From a virus, in the IMG/VR virus record IMGVR_UViG_3300030098_003284, positions 9,945 to 53,283 of that record: a stretch of 43,339 bases of DNA, one strand, 5' to 3'. The stretch's first letter is position 1, and each line of letters opens with the position of its first letter. The translations under genes and the position numbers were made by a program. The notes under the pieces were generated by a model. The model searched no databases and was not told the DNA's origin. It was given only the letters and a program-made list of their open reading frames with translations. Positions 24,872-32,959 of this stretch are shown here, one piece after another.

Positions 24872-25245
24872 TACCTAACTCCTTTTATTAATTTAACATA
24901 ATCTATAGCACCACTTAATGTTGGTTTTTTTAGAGATATAGTTTCAAAATGTCCATATATAATATCTTCTGGATAAATAGTTAACCATCTTAATGCAGCC
25001 ACATTATAAACGCCAGTTGTAGATAAATCGTCACCTCTTACACCTGCGAGACTTTTTGCTTGAATTTCAATATTATGTGTGTTTATATTTTGTATAGCCA
25101 TTATAACTTCATCTTCATTTACAGTATATGCTGTAGTAGCTGCGACTTGGCTTTGACTTGCTGACATAATTTTAAATCCAATTTGCGCGTTCATAAAAGT
25201 TGCGTTTTCAAGAGGAAACCAATTTCTAAAACCTATTGAAGCCAT
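24871..25245 (-). CDS. Small beta-rich structural protein, paralogue of the downstream gene
   Basis: This encodes a 124-residue protein. The ATG at 25245 is chosen because it forms TAATG with the preceding stop; an upstream in-frame TTG is less likely. It shares with its neighbour the G-F-K-I motif (IGFKIMS), the A-G-V-R-G-D-D-L-S-T-T-G-V-Y motif and I-I-Y-G-H-F-E-T-I. It differs by a longer N-terminus (MASIGFRNWFPLENATF). A pair of tandem paralogues suggests a heteromeric ring or two-layer decoration. Function inferred only from context. Confidence 0.75.
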   Translation of the reverse strand: MASIGFRNWFPLENATFMNAQIGFKIMSASQSQVAATTAYTVNEDEVIMAIQNINTHNIEIQAKSLAGVRGDDLSTTGVYNVAALRWLTIYPEDIIYGHFETISLKKPTLSGAIDYVKLIKGVR

Positions 25246-26363
25246 TATCTCATACCCCAAAATCCCTGAACTTTATATATGCCTTTTTTTGTAGCGCTAG
25301 CACCTTTTTCCATTTGTTTTCTAAACAACCTCATAAAAAATTCTCTACCTTCCATATCTCTTAAATCTTCATTCATTTTTGCCTTTATATAGTAAACAAC
25401 GGCTTGTGCTTGATAATCTGTTAAATCAAGTTCAAATGATTCATCTATCATAGCTTCTACATCTATATAAATCTTTATATCTTCTTGAAAAGCTTTATAA
25501 ATATCATAATCTGTAACACCCGATTCTGTAACAACGACTGCAGCAACAGGATCTTGATGCAATCCTGAAGTTGAATTAAACCCATATTTATCTATAATTT
25601 TAAATGAAAGATATTGATAATCTTCTCCAACACCTGGCTCTACTGAAAAAAGACCTTTATTTGCATTGTCACCGCTATGAGACAAAAAGAAATAATTAGA
25701 TCCTGAATCCCAAGTAGGGATATTTTTTGTAAAAGTTGTCATCTCATCTATACTACCTATGCCCGCTAAAAAATTATAAATGTAATTACTAGTAGGATCA
25801 ACAACAGTTGATCCAGCTATATTTTGTAGATGCGCTGAATATATATTACATTTAGTATGCAATGTCAGTATACCTGTACTACTTGCACTTTTTACTTTAT
25901 GTAGTCCTGACCATCGTCCTGTTCCTTCTATATAAACATAAGTATCAGCAGTGTATGAACTTGAAATATCAGGCACTCCACCACCACCACCCATTCTACT
26001 ATGAAAAATTAATAAATGTTCTCCATCAGATCCCCATCCACTAGCATTATAATATGATGTACCAAAAACATGTCCGACACTACTGCTTTGTTTTACATGA
26101 TAAGTAGGTGCATAACTGTATTCTATTTCTAAGCCTTTAGTAACACTTTCTTTAGGACTAATATACTTTTCAAAATGCTCAGTACTTATATTAGAAGAAC
26201 TAGGTATCCATTGTCCTCCTGCAGCCTCGCAAGTATCTTTAGTAGTGTATCCACCTAAAGTACAATGTGCTACAGCTAAATTCCCTCCAGAAGAACCTGT
26301 TTCTGATTCTACTACAGCTATTTTATTACCTTTATTATAATATGAATATTTTTTAAATGCCAT
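25245..26363 (-). CDS. Putative head-tail or tail adaptor-region protein, 372 aa
   Basis: The frame is open from 26420, but the ATG at 26363 (MAFKKYSYYNKGNKIAV) has AAAGGA 5-6 nt upstream and is preferred. An HCTLGGYTTKDTCEAAGGQW stretch around residues 33-52 has two cysteines and looks like a recurring small module. The middle is beta-rich. The last 60 residues form a basic helical tail (YQAQAVVYYIKAKMNED, then GREFFMRLFRKQM) that resembles the C-terminal helix of adaptor proteins. It overlaps the 93-aa gene by 11 nt, suggesting joint function. No precise family is recognised. Confidence 0.65.
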   Translation of the reverse strand: MAFKKYSYYNKGNKIAVVESETGSSGGNLAVAHCTLGGYTTKDTCEAAGGQWIPSSSNISTEHFEKYISPKESVTKGLEIEYSYAPTYHVKQSSSVGHVFGTSYYNASGWGSDGEHLLIFHSRMGGGGGVPDISSSYTADTYVYIEGTGRWSGLHKVKSASSTGILTLHTKCNIYSAHLQNIAGSTVVDPTSNYIYNFLAGIGSIDEMTTFTKNIPTWDSGSNYFFLSHSGDNANKGLFSVEPGVGEDYQYLSFKIIDKYGFNSTSGLHQDPVAAVVVTESGVTDYDIYKAFQEDIKIYIDVEAMIDESFELDLTDYQAQAVVYYIKAKMNEDLRDMEGREFFMRLFRKQMEKGASATKKGIYKVQGFWGMR

Positions 26364-26634
26364 CTGAATCCTTTGTGTACGGTTCATGTATAGATCTAGG
26401 TATACTTCTATACTCCCCACTTGAATTATTATGATTTTTACACCTTATATCTAAAACTTTAACACAGTCGTTAGGTAGTTCATAAAAACGCTTATCTTTA
26501 TCTATATCTATACGCGCAGTTTTAGTATGAGTTTCATGCTCTATTGCTATTTCAGTTAAAGCCTCTTTTATATAAGTTATAGCCCTACCAGTCTGGTTAA
26601 TGCCAGCTCTTTCCATTATTTCTTGAACTGTCAT
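26353..26634 (-). CDS. Small helical head-tail adaptor-like protein
   Basis: This encodes a 93-residue protein with AGGA before the start. It opens with a helix-rich part (MTVQEIMERAGINQTGRAIT, then YIKEALTEIAIEHETHTK), followed by RIDIDKDKRFYELPNDCVKV. The pattern of helices followed by an 'xYxLPxDxxxV' strand is the usual look of podoviral head-tail adaptors (T7 gp8 or P22 gp4-like). Its gene position, after capsid and decoration genes and near the tail genes, agrees. It ends inside the next gene. Assignment rests on sequence pattern and place. Confidence 0.6.
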   Translation of the reverse strand: MTVQEIMERAGINQTGRAITYIKEALTEIAIEHETHTKTARIDIDKDKRFYELPNDCVKVLDIRCKNHNNSSGEYRSIPRSIHEPYTKDSDGI

Positions 26635-26635
26635 A

Positions 26636-27127
26636 TTATGTTCCTGCTACAAATACTTCGACATTAACATGATTGGAACTTGTTCCACCAGCACCATCAC
26701 CAGTAGCTAATACTAAAGCTGAGTTTGCACCAGGTCTTGGTAACACTATAGCTTCTCCATTAAGTAATTCTGCTATTACATCAGTATCATGTTTAATTAG
26801 CAATGATGTTGTACTATTATCTGATGGAGTTCCATCTGCAACTAATGTTCCTAAATGTTTAATAAATACTAAATCAGAAGAAGCATCATTTGAAATTGCT
26901 CCAGCATTAGATGAATTAGTTAATTGTGTATATGTACCACCTGCCCATGAGCCACCAGTTCCACCTTCTGCCTCTACGCCTGTTCCTGTTACAGTTCCAC
27001 TTCCACCTAATGTTTTTCTTACGTCTTCATGTAAAACATCCATTGCCTGGAATACACCCGCTTCTGCATCTACAGAAACTTTTGGTACTACCGACACTGC
27101 AAATGTTGGTGTATTTTTATCTGCCAT
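26636..27127 (-). CDS. Small beta-rich structural protein
   Basis: This encodes a 163-residue protein, Ala/Gly/Thr-rich, with long beta strands (FAVSVVPKVSVDAEAGVF, then SLLIKHDTDVIAELLNGEAI, then HVNVEVFVAGT). It has no cysteine or catalytic motif. The start overlaps the previous stop (AGATAATGG) with GGAGAAAG upstream. A large antisense frame covers the same bases but has no start signal. Probably a head or tail subunit similar in type to the other small beta proteins of this operon. Family unknown. Confidence 0.7.
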   Translation of the reverse strand: MADKNTPTFAVSVVPKVSVDAEAGVFQAMDVLHEDVRKTLGGSGTVTGTGVEAEGGTGGSWAGGTYTQLTNSSNAGAISNDASSDLVFIKHLGTLVADGTPSDNSTTSLLIKHDTDVIAELLNGEAIVLPRPGANSALVLATGDGAGGTSSNHVNVEVFVAGT

Positions 27128-29481
27128 TATCTTTCTCCTTGTTGGTTTTGTTGTCTAGGTGCCATAACTAAGAAAGCCTCAGTATATTGTTTTTCTAATT
27201 TCATAGCTCTTTGTTGATACAAGTCAACATCCATTTTTACTTTAGCTAATTGATTAGCGTAATTCTGAACTTCAGCACCGTATTTTGTTATTTTATTTTG
27301 ATTAGCAGTTGTTACTTTTTGTACATCTGCATTATATTTTGCTAAATTGTTTTGAAAATCTGTAGTATTTAATGATAAATCACTTTGAAATTTTGCAGTT
27401 GAAGATTGAACTTCTGCTTGATATTTTGACATATCATAACCAGTTTCTGCTTGATATTTTTGTAAAGCTTTAGATACCTTAGCTTGATAATCTTGAAGAG
27501 ATGCTGCAACTCTACCGCTTTCTTTTTGTATATCTGCATTGTATTCTTGCAATCTCCCATTAAACCTATCTTTCCATTCCATAAATATTTTATTAAATTC
27601 TTCATTTTGCCATCTTTGAATCTCTGTGTTTACAGAAGCTTGATATTTTGATAATTCTTGTGTGTATATTTTTATATCTCTTTCTTCTTTTGTATCTTTT
27701 AATTGTGTGTTCTGTATATCCATCTGTAATTGAGCTTGGTAAGATGTACTAGCTTCATTAAACTTATTCATTTCATTTTGAACGTCAGCTTGATATTTTT
27801 GAATCTCTGTTGTTCTTTTTGCTTGAAATAATTGTAGAGTTAAATTGTTTTCTACTTGATATTCTTGAACAGCTTTATTTATTTCATTAGTATAATTAGC
27901 TAAATCTTGTTGATACAAAGATATTTTTTGCTGATCATCAGCAGAACTTAATTGTGCATTTTGTACAGATTTCTGAAATTCTATTTGATAAGCTGCATTT
28001 TCTTTATTAAAAACATTTAAACTATCTGTAACATCAACTTGATATTTCTGTATTTCTGTAGATCTATTATTCTGCCATAACTGAAGTTCTTTTTGAAAGT
28101 TTTGTGTAAATTGCTGAACTTGTGTATTTACACTATTAACATAACTTTGAAGTTCTGCTTGATATTTCTGTACATCAGTTTGAGTTTTTTGATTTTTAAA
28201 TGTAGTATCTTGAGTTGCTCTTTGAAACTCCATCTGATACTCAGTATTTTCTTTATTAAAATTATTTAAACTATCTTGTATTTTGTTTTGATATTCTTGC
28301 AATTGAGCATTTATAACTTCTACCCTAGCTCTTGACATTTCACTATCTTCATCAGCTATCCAAGTATTTGCATCATCAAAATCTAATGAAACTACTGGAG
28401 GCGTATAAGTTGGAGCAGAGGTTGTAAAATCTAAAGTCTGCTCTATTATTACAGGCACAATAGGTAAAGAATCAGTTATGCTTAAATCTGTTATACTAGG
28501 TTTGGCCTCTAAAACAAGAGATGGAGCAGTATAAGTTGGAGCAGTAAAAGAAAAACTTACCGAATTATCTGATAATGAAGGAGCTGTTGGTGGAACTGCA
28601 TTTATAGAAAAAGAACTTATAGTTATATTCGGTGTTAAATCTAACACTGGTTGAACATATACTGGAGCTGTTCCAGTTATTGTTCCACTATTTAAAGATA
28701 TACTTGGAGCATTTGGAGTTACTGGTAATACCATATCTGGTATAGTTCCTAACTCTATTTCTGAGTATATTGGTGGAATAAATGTTTCTACAGTTCCTAC
28801 ATCTGAAAAATCTACATCAACGCCAGAAGGAGGAACGGGTTGAATAAAAGCTCCTGGAGCTGTATAAGAAGGTAAACTTTCATTTACTTCTTCTAATACA
28901 ACAACTCCTAAATCAGAAGGTAAATTGTCATGAGCTGCTTTTACATAATAATCTATTACTTTTGCAGAAGCATATAATACTACTAAATAAACTTTATCTT
29001 TTGGGAAAAATCTTATATCTGAATCTCCATATGCTATGTCTGCAGCATCACTATCTCTTTTAGGATCAGTGTTTATATAATAAACTTTAAATGAATCCTT
29101 ACCAGTAACGCCAGATGGCGAAGGGAATACGTTTATTTTCCCATTATCAAGAAGAGTATAAGCTGGATTAAATTTAGATGCATAATGAATGCTATTTATA
29201 TCAGTTACTCTAGATTGTAAACTAGGAGAAATTGCTCTAGCATCCCTCCAATCATTATTAGTTCCAGCTTCTCTAACAACAGATAATATTTCACCTTTAA
29301 CAGTTTCAGAATCATTAGAAGTTATCTCACTTGTAACTCTTTGAAAATGAAACTTATCTTCAGGTTTAAGTGCAATAATTTTATTCTGAACATCAATAAC
29401 TGCATCTTTAAGATATTGAGTTAATCTTGTTGTTTCTGTTAAACCTGTTAAAGCTTCTACTTGTGTTTGAAAATCTGCCAT
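27127..29481 (-). CDS. Adaptor-like N-terminus plus long repetitive coiled-coil virion protein, 784 aa
   Basis: The protein has three parts. Residues 1-200 are a mixed domain with adaptor-like opening (MADFQTQVEALTGL). Residues 205-370 are a Pro/Thr/Ser-rich beta region with repeated A-P-T-Y-T-P/A-P motifs. Residues 385-770 are an almost uninterrupted coiled coil rich in Gln, Tyr and Asn. The coiled coil contains four internal repeats about 83 residues apart, beginning at E396, K479, K562 and E646 (pattern [EK]YQ-x-x-[IV]-x-[DN]-x-[LM]-N-x-F-N). No membrane segment is seen. A fibrous subunit at the portal or tail is likely (connector with whiskers or fibres). The N-terminal adaptor idea is weaker. 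Confidence 0.7.
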   Translation of the reverse strand: MADFQTQVEALTGLTETTRLTQYLKDAVIDVQNKIIALKPEDKFHFQRVTSEITSNDSETVKGEILSVVREAGTNNDWRDARAISPSLQSRVTDINSIHYASKFNPAYTLLDNGKINVFPSPSGVTGKDSFKVYYINTDPKRDSDAADIAYGDSDIRFFPKDKVYLVVLYASAKVIDYYVKAAHDNLPSDLGVVVLEEVNESLPSYTAPGAFIQPVPPSGVDVDFSDVGTVETFIPPIYSEIELGTIPDMVLPVTPNAPSISLNSGTITGTAPVYVQPVLDLTPNITISSFSINAVPPTAPSLSDNSVSFSFTAPTYTAPSLVLEAKPSITDLSITDSLPIVPVIIEQTLDFTTSAPTYTPPVVSLDFDDANTWIADEDSEMSRARVEVINAQLQEYQNKIQDSLNNFNKENTEYQMEFQRATQDTTFKNQKTQTDVQKYQAELQSYVNSVNTQVQQFTQNFQKELQLWQNNRSTEIQKYQVDVTDSLNVFNKENAAYQIEFQKSVQNAQLSSADDQQKISLYQQDLANYTNEINKAVQEYQVENNLTLQLFQAKRTTEIQKYQADVQNEMNKFNEASTSYQAQLQMDIQNTQLKDTKEERDIKIYTQELSKYQASVNTEIQRWQNEEFNKIFMEWKDRFNGRLQEYNADIQKESGRVAASLQDYQAKVSKALQKYQAETGYDMSKYQAEVQSSTAKFQSDLSLNTTDFQNNLAKYNADVQKVTTANQNKITKYGAEVQNYANQLAKVKMDVDLYQQRAMKLEKQYTEAFLVMAPRQQNQQGER
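27298..28296 (-). repeat. Four ~83-residue coding repeats in the 784-aa protein
   Basis: Within the coiled coil, repeat units start at residues 396, 479, 562 and about 646. The first two spacings are exactly 83. Units 1 and 2 share DSLNxFNKENxxYQxEFQ; unit 3 is diverged (KFNEASTSYQAQLQ) and unit 4 more so (EYNADIQKESG). Each unit is a coiled-coil segment, so the fibre length would be set by copy number. Confidence 0.75.
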
Positions 29482-29501
29482 TTAATCCTTTTTATTTAAG
29501 T

Positions 29502-29541
29502 GATCCACCCCCTGAGAGAACACACTATCAAGGGGCAGATC
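29502..29541 (-). other. Stable intergenic hairpin in the virion operon
   Basis: The 76-nt gap between a small head gene and the 784-aa gene holds a long hairpin on the - strand: GATC with GATC, CCCC with GGGG and TGA with TCA as nested pairs, around a 12-nt loop with one bulged base. There is no T-run after it, so it is not a standard intrinsic terminator. It may stabilise the 3' end of upstream capsid mRNA or be a processing site. Confidence 0.55.
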
Positions 29542-29557
29542 TATTATTGCTTATTTA

Positions 29558-29902
29558 TTAAGCTGCACCAGCTAGTCCGTACCAGTATCCATTTGTTCCG
29601 TCATGAAACCATTTGCATAAAACAACAGTTTCGTTACTAACGTCCCAAGATGAATAACCTTTTATTACAGCATCATTAGCAGCGTTCTTGATAGTTAAAT
29701 CATTACTTCCTGAATCTAGAACTAATAAACATTCCTGTCCATTCCATTCTCCATCAGAAAGTAATAATAAACCACTAGAGGCTGTTGTGACTTTTACAAG
29801 CCCTTTTGCTGTAACGTCAGCGCCAGTAGTAGCAACAGCAGTAACTGAAGATACTTCTTGGTCATCTACGTGTTTAGCAGGTTTTTGTACTTTAGCCATC
29901 AT
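29558..29902 (-). CDS. Small beta-rich head protein (decoration-like)
   Basis: This encodes a 114-residue protein (113 if the second ATG is used; two ATG in tandem follow a GGGGG site). After a basic linker (MMAKVQKPAKHVDDQE) it is a beta-rich Thr/Val/Ala domain with LLLLSDGEWNGQECLLVLDS and LCKWFHDGTNGYWYGLAG near the end. That pattern is common in phage capsid decoration or head-fibre base domains. It directly follows the 169-aa protein of the same type, both behind the major capsid gene. Function inferred from place and composition. Confidence 0.7.
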   Translation of the reverse strand: MMAKVQKPAKHVDDQEVSSVTAVATTGADVTAKGLVKVTTASSGLLLLSDGEWNGQECLLVLDSGSNDLTIKNAANDAVIKGYSSWDVSNETVVLCKWFHDGTNGYWYGLAGAA

Positions 29903-29909
29903 TTACCCC

Positions 29910-30419
29910 CTAGTCTACGTCACTTGCGATAGCACTTCCAACACCATCAGCGTCAGAATCACCTTCAACAATACCATTAACAAACCAGTTGGACTTTGAT
30001 ACACAAGTAATTTCTATCCATGTACCTGGTCCACCACCAGTATTTGCAACGTTATCATCAAAAGTTAGCTTGCAATGATCAGCTGCAAATTGAGCTAATG
30101 TGTTAACAGCAGCAGCATTACAAGATAAAACACCACCAACAAACATATCACCAGTGGTATCTGTTGTATCAGCTGATGTTATTGTAATTGCATCAGTTTC
30201 AGCAGCTGTCCAAACGAACTTAAACGTAACGCCTATATTTTCTACAGAAGCTGCAGGAAGTACAAAATCAGCAGCACTTCCACCTCCGCAAACAAATATA
30301 GTACCACTGTCAGCAGCTGTAAGAGTTCTAGAAGAAGCTTGTACGCATCTTACTCCAGAAGGAGCTAATTGGTCAAGATTTCCACCAGCTCCATTTTGTC
30401 CATATAAAGGTATACCCAT
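29910..30419 (-). CDS. Small beta-rich head protein (decoration or head-fibre-like)
   Basis: This encodes a 169-residue protein with AGGAGG upstream. It opens MGIPLYGQNGAGGNLDQL, followed by a beta domain (SRTLTAADSGTIFVCGGGSA, then GVTFKFVWTAAETDAITIT), Asp- and Thr-rich loops, and TWIEITCVSKSNWFVNG near the end. It is immediately downstream of the major capsid gene, where phages often encode a decoration protein. It shares its general fold pattern with the 114-aa gene next to it. The assignment to decoration is inference. Confidence 0.7.
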   Translation of the reverse strand: MGIPLYGQNGAGGNLDQLAPSGVRCVQASSRTLTAADSGTIFVCGGGSAADFVLPAASVENIGVTFKFVWTAAETDAITITSADTTDTTGDMFVGGVLSCNAAAVNTLAQFAADHCKLTFDDNVANTGGGPGTWIEITCVSKSNWFVNGIVEGDSDADGVGSAIASDVD

Positions 30420-30432
30420 TTATATATCCTCC

Positions 30433-31989
30433 TTAAGTCCATAGAGCGTGAGTCTCAGGACAACACCACTCCATGCCAGCTTCAGTTAAGATTTGATCTA
30501 CTCTACGATCGACTCCTGAGTTCTCTAAAGTTTGAACCCCTACGTAGACTGAAGTATCTCTGTTAATTCCATTACCAACTAATGGTCTATATGCAGCATA
30601 TTTCATATTGATACCAATCATTTTAACATTAGTACCATCTAAGTGAACATTTCTTGCTACATTCATATCACCATAAACAGTTGATATAGTTGTAATATCA
30701 ATACCAAACACTTTTTTCTTACCTGATATAGAGAAATCTGCTCTATAGTTAGGTGAAACTTCAATGTTATTAGCAAAGTATCCAGATAATTTATGTAACC
30801 AATTGTAAACTGCTGTAGAACAGAAGAATACAGTTGAACCTGCATTATTGTATCTTGGATCTAGCATTGCTGATAAATCATCTAAGAAATCATCTTGTGT
30901 TTTAGTAGCTGTATTTAAACTAAATGCATTACCATATGTTGAAATAAAGTTTACTGCACCTTCTGTTGTATTATAAGTTGAGTTTTGAGACCCAAACAAC
31001 AATGCATTTTCAATATCCCATTTATGTTCAATTAGTTTTTCTTTCCAGATACGAGCCCATTCATTACCTTCATATTTTAAAACTGTAGCTCTATCAGTAT
31101 TATTCATAACTGCTGAAGTTTTGAAAATCTGAGTTTGACCATAGTTTGTAGAATATGGTTGGTCTGCCCAAGTTTCTGGATAACCAGAACCAGCAGCATG
31201 TGCTGAACCTACTACATAACATTTAAACGGCTCAAGAAATTCTTGAGATTTAGTTGTTGATGTAATTGAACCATCATATGCTAATCCAGCACCAGATTCG
31301 TCAGTAACATCAGAACCAGCAGTTGCATCTGTAAAGAATACAGCTGATCCAGAACCTTTAACACAAGTTGCATTAACGATTGCTTTGTTTACTGTTGCAC
31401 TAGCTGTTGAATTTACACCTTGACTATCAAGATCTACACTATTAACTTTCCATAATGTGTATCCAGAAGTTGTACCAGCATCTGCATTTGCTTCACTAGA
31501 AGCGTGAGGTATTTTAATGATTTGCCCAGGTATAAAGAACTTTGGTTGAGTTCCTTCAACACCTTCTGCATAATCAACTACTTGGCCATATATATTTGAC
31601 ATATTACCATCACTATTGTAATCAGTAAAGAATCCAAAGCTGTAAACATTTCCTTCAGCAGGTGTTCCAGTTGTTGCTGGATCTGTTGCAGGAATTGCTG
31701 CGCCTGAACTACTAAAATCAGCCATATATGCATATCTTTTTGTATAAGACGATCTTTTTTCAGTAAACTTGAAAGAAGGATCATCAGTTGGTTTTTTGGA
31801 AACCATGCTTAAAAATCTAAAGAATGGATCCTGCGCTAAAGCTAACTCTGATACATAATTACCAAAGTTATACTTTCTACGTAACGCACCAGTATCTAAA
31901 CTGGCGTTACCCGACGCAGAAGGATTCAAAGAATTAAGACCGCCTCCACTATATAGACTATTACCGCCTATAGTATTACTATCTGCCAT
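30433..31989 (-). CDS. Putative major capsid protein (HK97-fold type)
   Basis: Two tandem ATG (31992 and 31989) follow AAGGAG; the second has better spacing and gives 518 residues. The protein lacks enzyme motifs. It has a central region with EWARIWKEKLIEHKWDIENA, typical of a helix following an E-loop-like part, and C-terminal beta strands ending with a REF-like layout (YVGVQTLENSGVDRRVDQIL). Gene order portal, scaffold, this gene, then decoration-like genes is the classic capsid order, and the length is normal for a phage capsid protein. No exact family assignment is made. Confidence 0.8.
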   Translation of the reverse strand: MADSNTIGGNSLYSGGGLNSLNPSASGNASLDTGALRRKYNFGNYVSELALAQDPFFRFLSMVSKKPTDDPSFKFTEKRSSYTKRYAYMADFSSSGAAIPATDPATTGTPAEGNVYSFGFFTDYNSDGNMSNIYGQVVDYAEGVEGTQPKFFIPGQIIKIPHASSEANADAGTTSGYTLWKVNSVDLDSQGVNSTASATVNKAIVNATCVKGSGSAVFFTDATAGSDVTDESGAGLAYDGSITSTTKSQEFLEPFKCYVVGSAHAAGSGYPETWADQPYSTNYGQTQIFKTSAVMNNTDRATVLKYEGNEWARIWKEKLIEHKWDIENALLFGSQNSTYNTTEGAVNFISTYGNAFSLNTATKTQDDFLDDLSAMLDPRYNNAGSTVFFCSTAVYNWLHKLSGYFANNIEVSPNYRADFSISGKKKVFGIDITTISTVYGDMNVARNVHLDGTNVKMIGINMKYAAYRPLVGNGINRDTSVYVGVQTLENSGVDRRVDQILTEAGMEWCCPETHALWT

Positions 31990-32035
31990 CATTTCTCCTT
32001 AAAGGTTAATTTAAGTCTGGACAGATATAAAATAT

Positions 32036-32932
32036 CTACCCAAACAAGTTATCTACGCTATTGTCATTGCCTAGTATAGAATTGAAAACATCTCTCTCTT
32101 CTGATACTGTTTCGCCTTGACTATTAGCTCCACTAGCAGATGTAGGCATTTGTCGTACGTTCTTCATTTGGTTTAGCATCTCATTTTTAGTATTTTGAGC
32201 AACATTAGCTTGAGCTTGATCTTTATTAATAATCAAGTGAATATCTTCTAAAGTCATTTTGTGACTTTTTGCCTTTTCTTTAAAAGCAAGAAAATCTTCT
32301 TCAGACATATTCATTTTTGCTTTAAATTCAGATTCTTGACCCTCTAAAGATTTTTTTCTCTGTATTTCTACAGCTCTTTTTTGCTCTTCTTTTACCATTG
32401 AATTAACTCTTTGTTGAACTAATCCATCTACATGAGCATTCATTACTTTAGCGCTGTCAGATTCTGGATCTGTCATTGCTTCTTGTTGATCAAAAACAAA
32501 GTCTTCATCAAGATCTAATTTTTCTTGAATCGTCTTTGCAGGTGCACCACCATTTTGAAGATATTCACGCACATGTTCTACAAGTCCGCTATCTTTCTTC
32601 ATGGCATCTAAAACAGGTACAAATTGTTCAACCTCTTTGTATCTGTCTCGCCATTTAACAGCCTCTCTGCTACTATCAGCATATCGTTTTTCCCAGTCTG
32701 TGCTGTTATTCGACTGATTTGCCACTCTCTTGGAGCCTTCATCTTTATTAGCGTGGGTTACCTGTTCAGGGGCCACTTCTTGATTCGGGGTTACCTCAGT
32801 GTCTACTATTCCACCATTAACTTGGTTTTCAAGATCACTAAAGAATTTATCGGAGCCTGTATCGGGTGCTTCAGCAGTATCAAAATTATCTGCTTGCATA
32901 CCAATTTCAGGGTTGCCTTGAGATTCTTCCAT
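32036..32932 (-). CDS. Putative scaffolding protein
   Basis: This encodes a 298-residue protein lying between portal and major capsid genes, with AAAGGAG upstream. It is acidic and disordered in the first 80 residues (QADNFDTAEAPDTGSDKFF). It is then helical and charged, with DWEKRYADSSREAVKWRDRY, and has a coiled-coil-like middle part (VQQRVNSMVKEEQKRAVEIQ). The C-terminal third is polar. This layout and its position match the scaffold of tailed phages. No protease motif is present, so it is not fused to a protease. Confidence 0.75.
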   Translation of the reverse strand: MEESQGNPEIGMQADNFDTAEAPDTGSDKFFSDLENQVNGGIVDTEVTPNQEVAPEQVTHANKDEGSKRVANQSNNSTDWEKRYADSSREAVKWRDRYKEVEQFVPVLDAMKKDSGLVEHVREYLQNGGAPAKTIQEKLDLDEDFVFDQQEAMTDPESDSAKVMNAHVDGLVQQRVNSMVKEEQKRAVEIQRKKSLEGQESEFKAKMNMSEEDFLAFKEKAKSHKMTLEDIHLIINKDQAQANVAQNTKNEMLNQMKNVRQMPTSASGANSQGETVSEERDVFNSILGNDNSVDNLFG

Positions 32933-32959
32933 GATTTCTCCTTTATTCTAGTTTATAGT

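Noticed and set aside
25245-26420. Longer 391-residue form of the 372-aa protein
   Set aside because: The ATG at 26363 has AAAGGA upstream and gives a typical start; the extension overlaps the adaptor-like gene by 68 nt and has no site.
26673-27158. 161-residue + strand open frame
   Set aside because: Antisense shadow of the well-supported 163-aa structural gene; Pro/Ala/Thr-rich product and no ribosome binding site.
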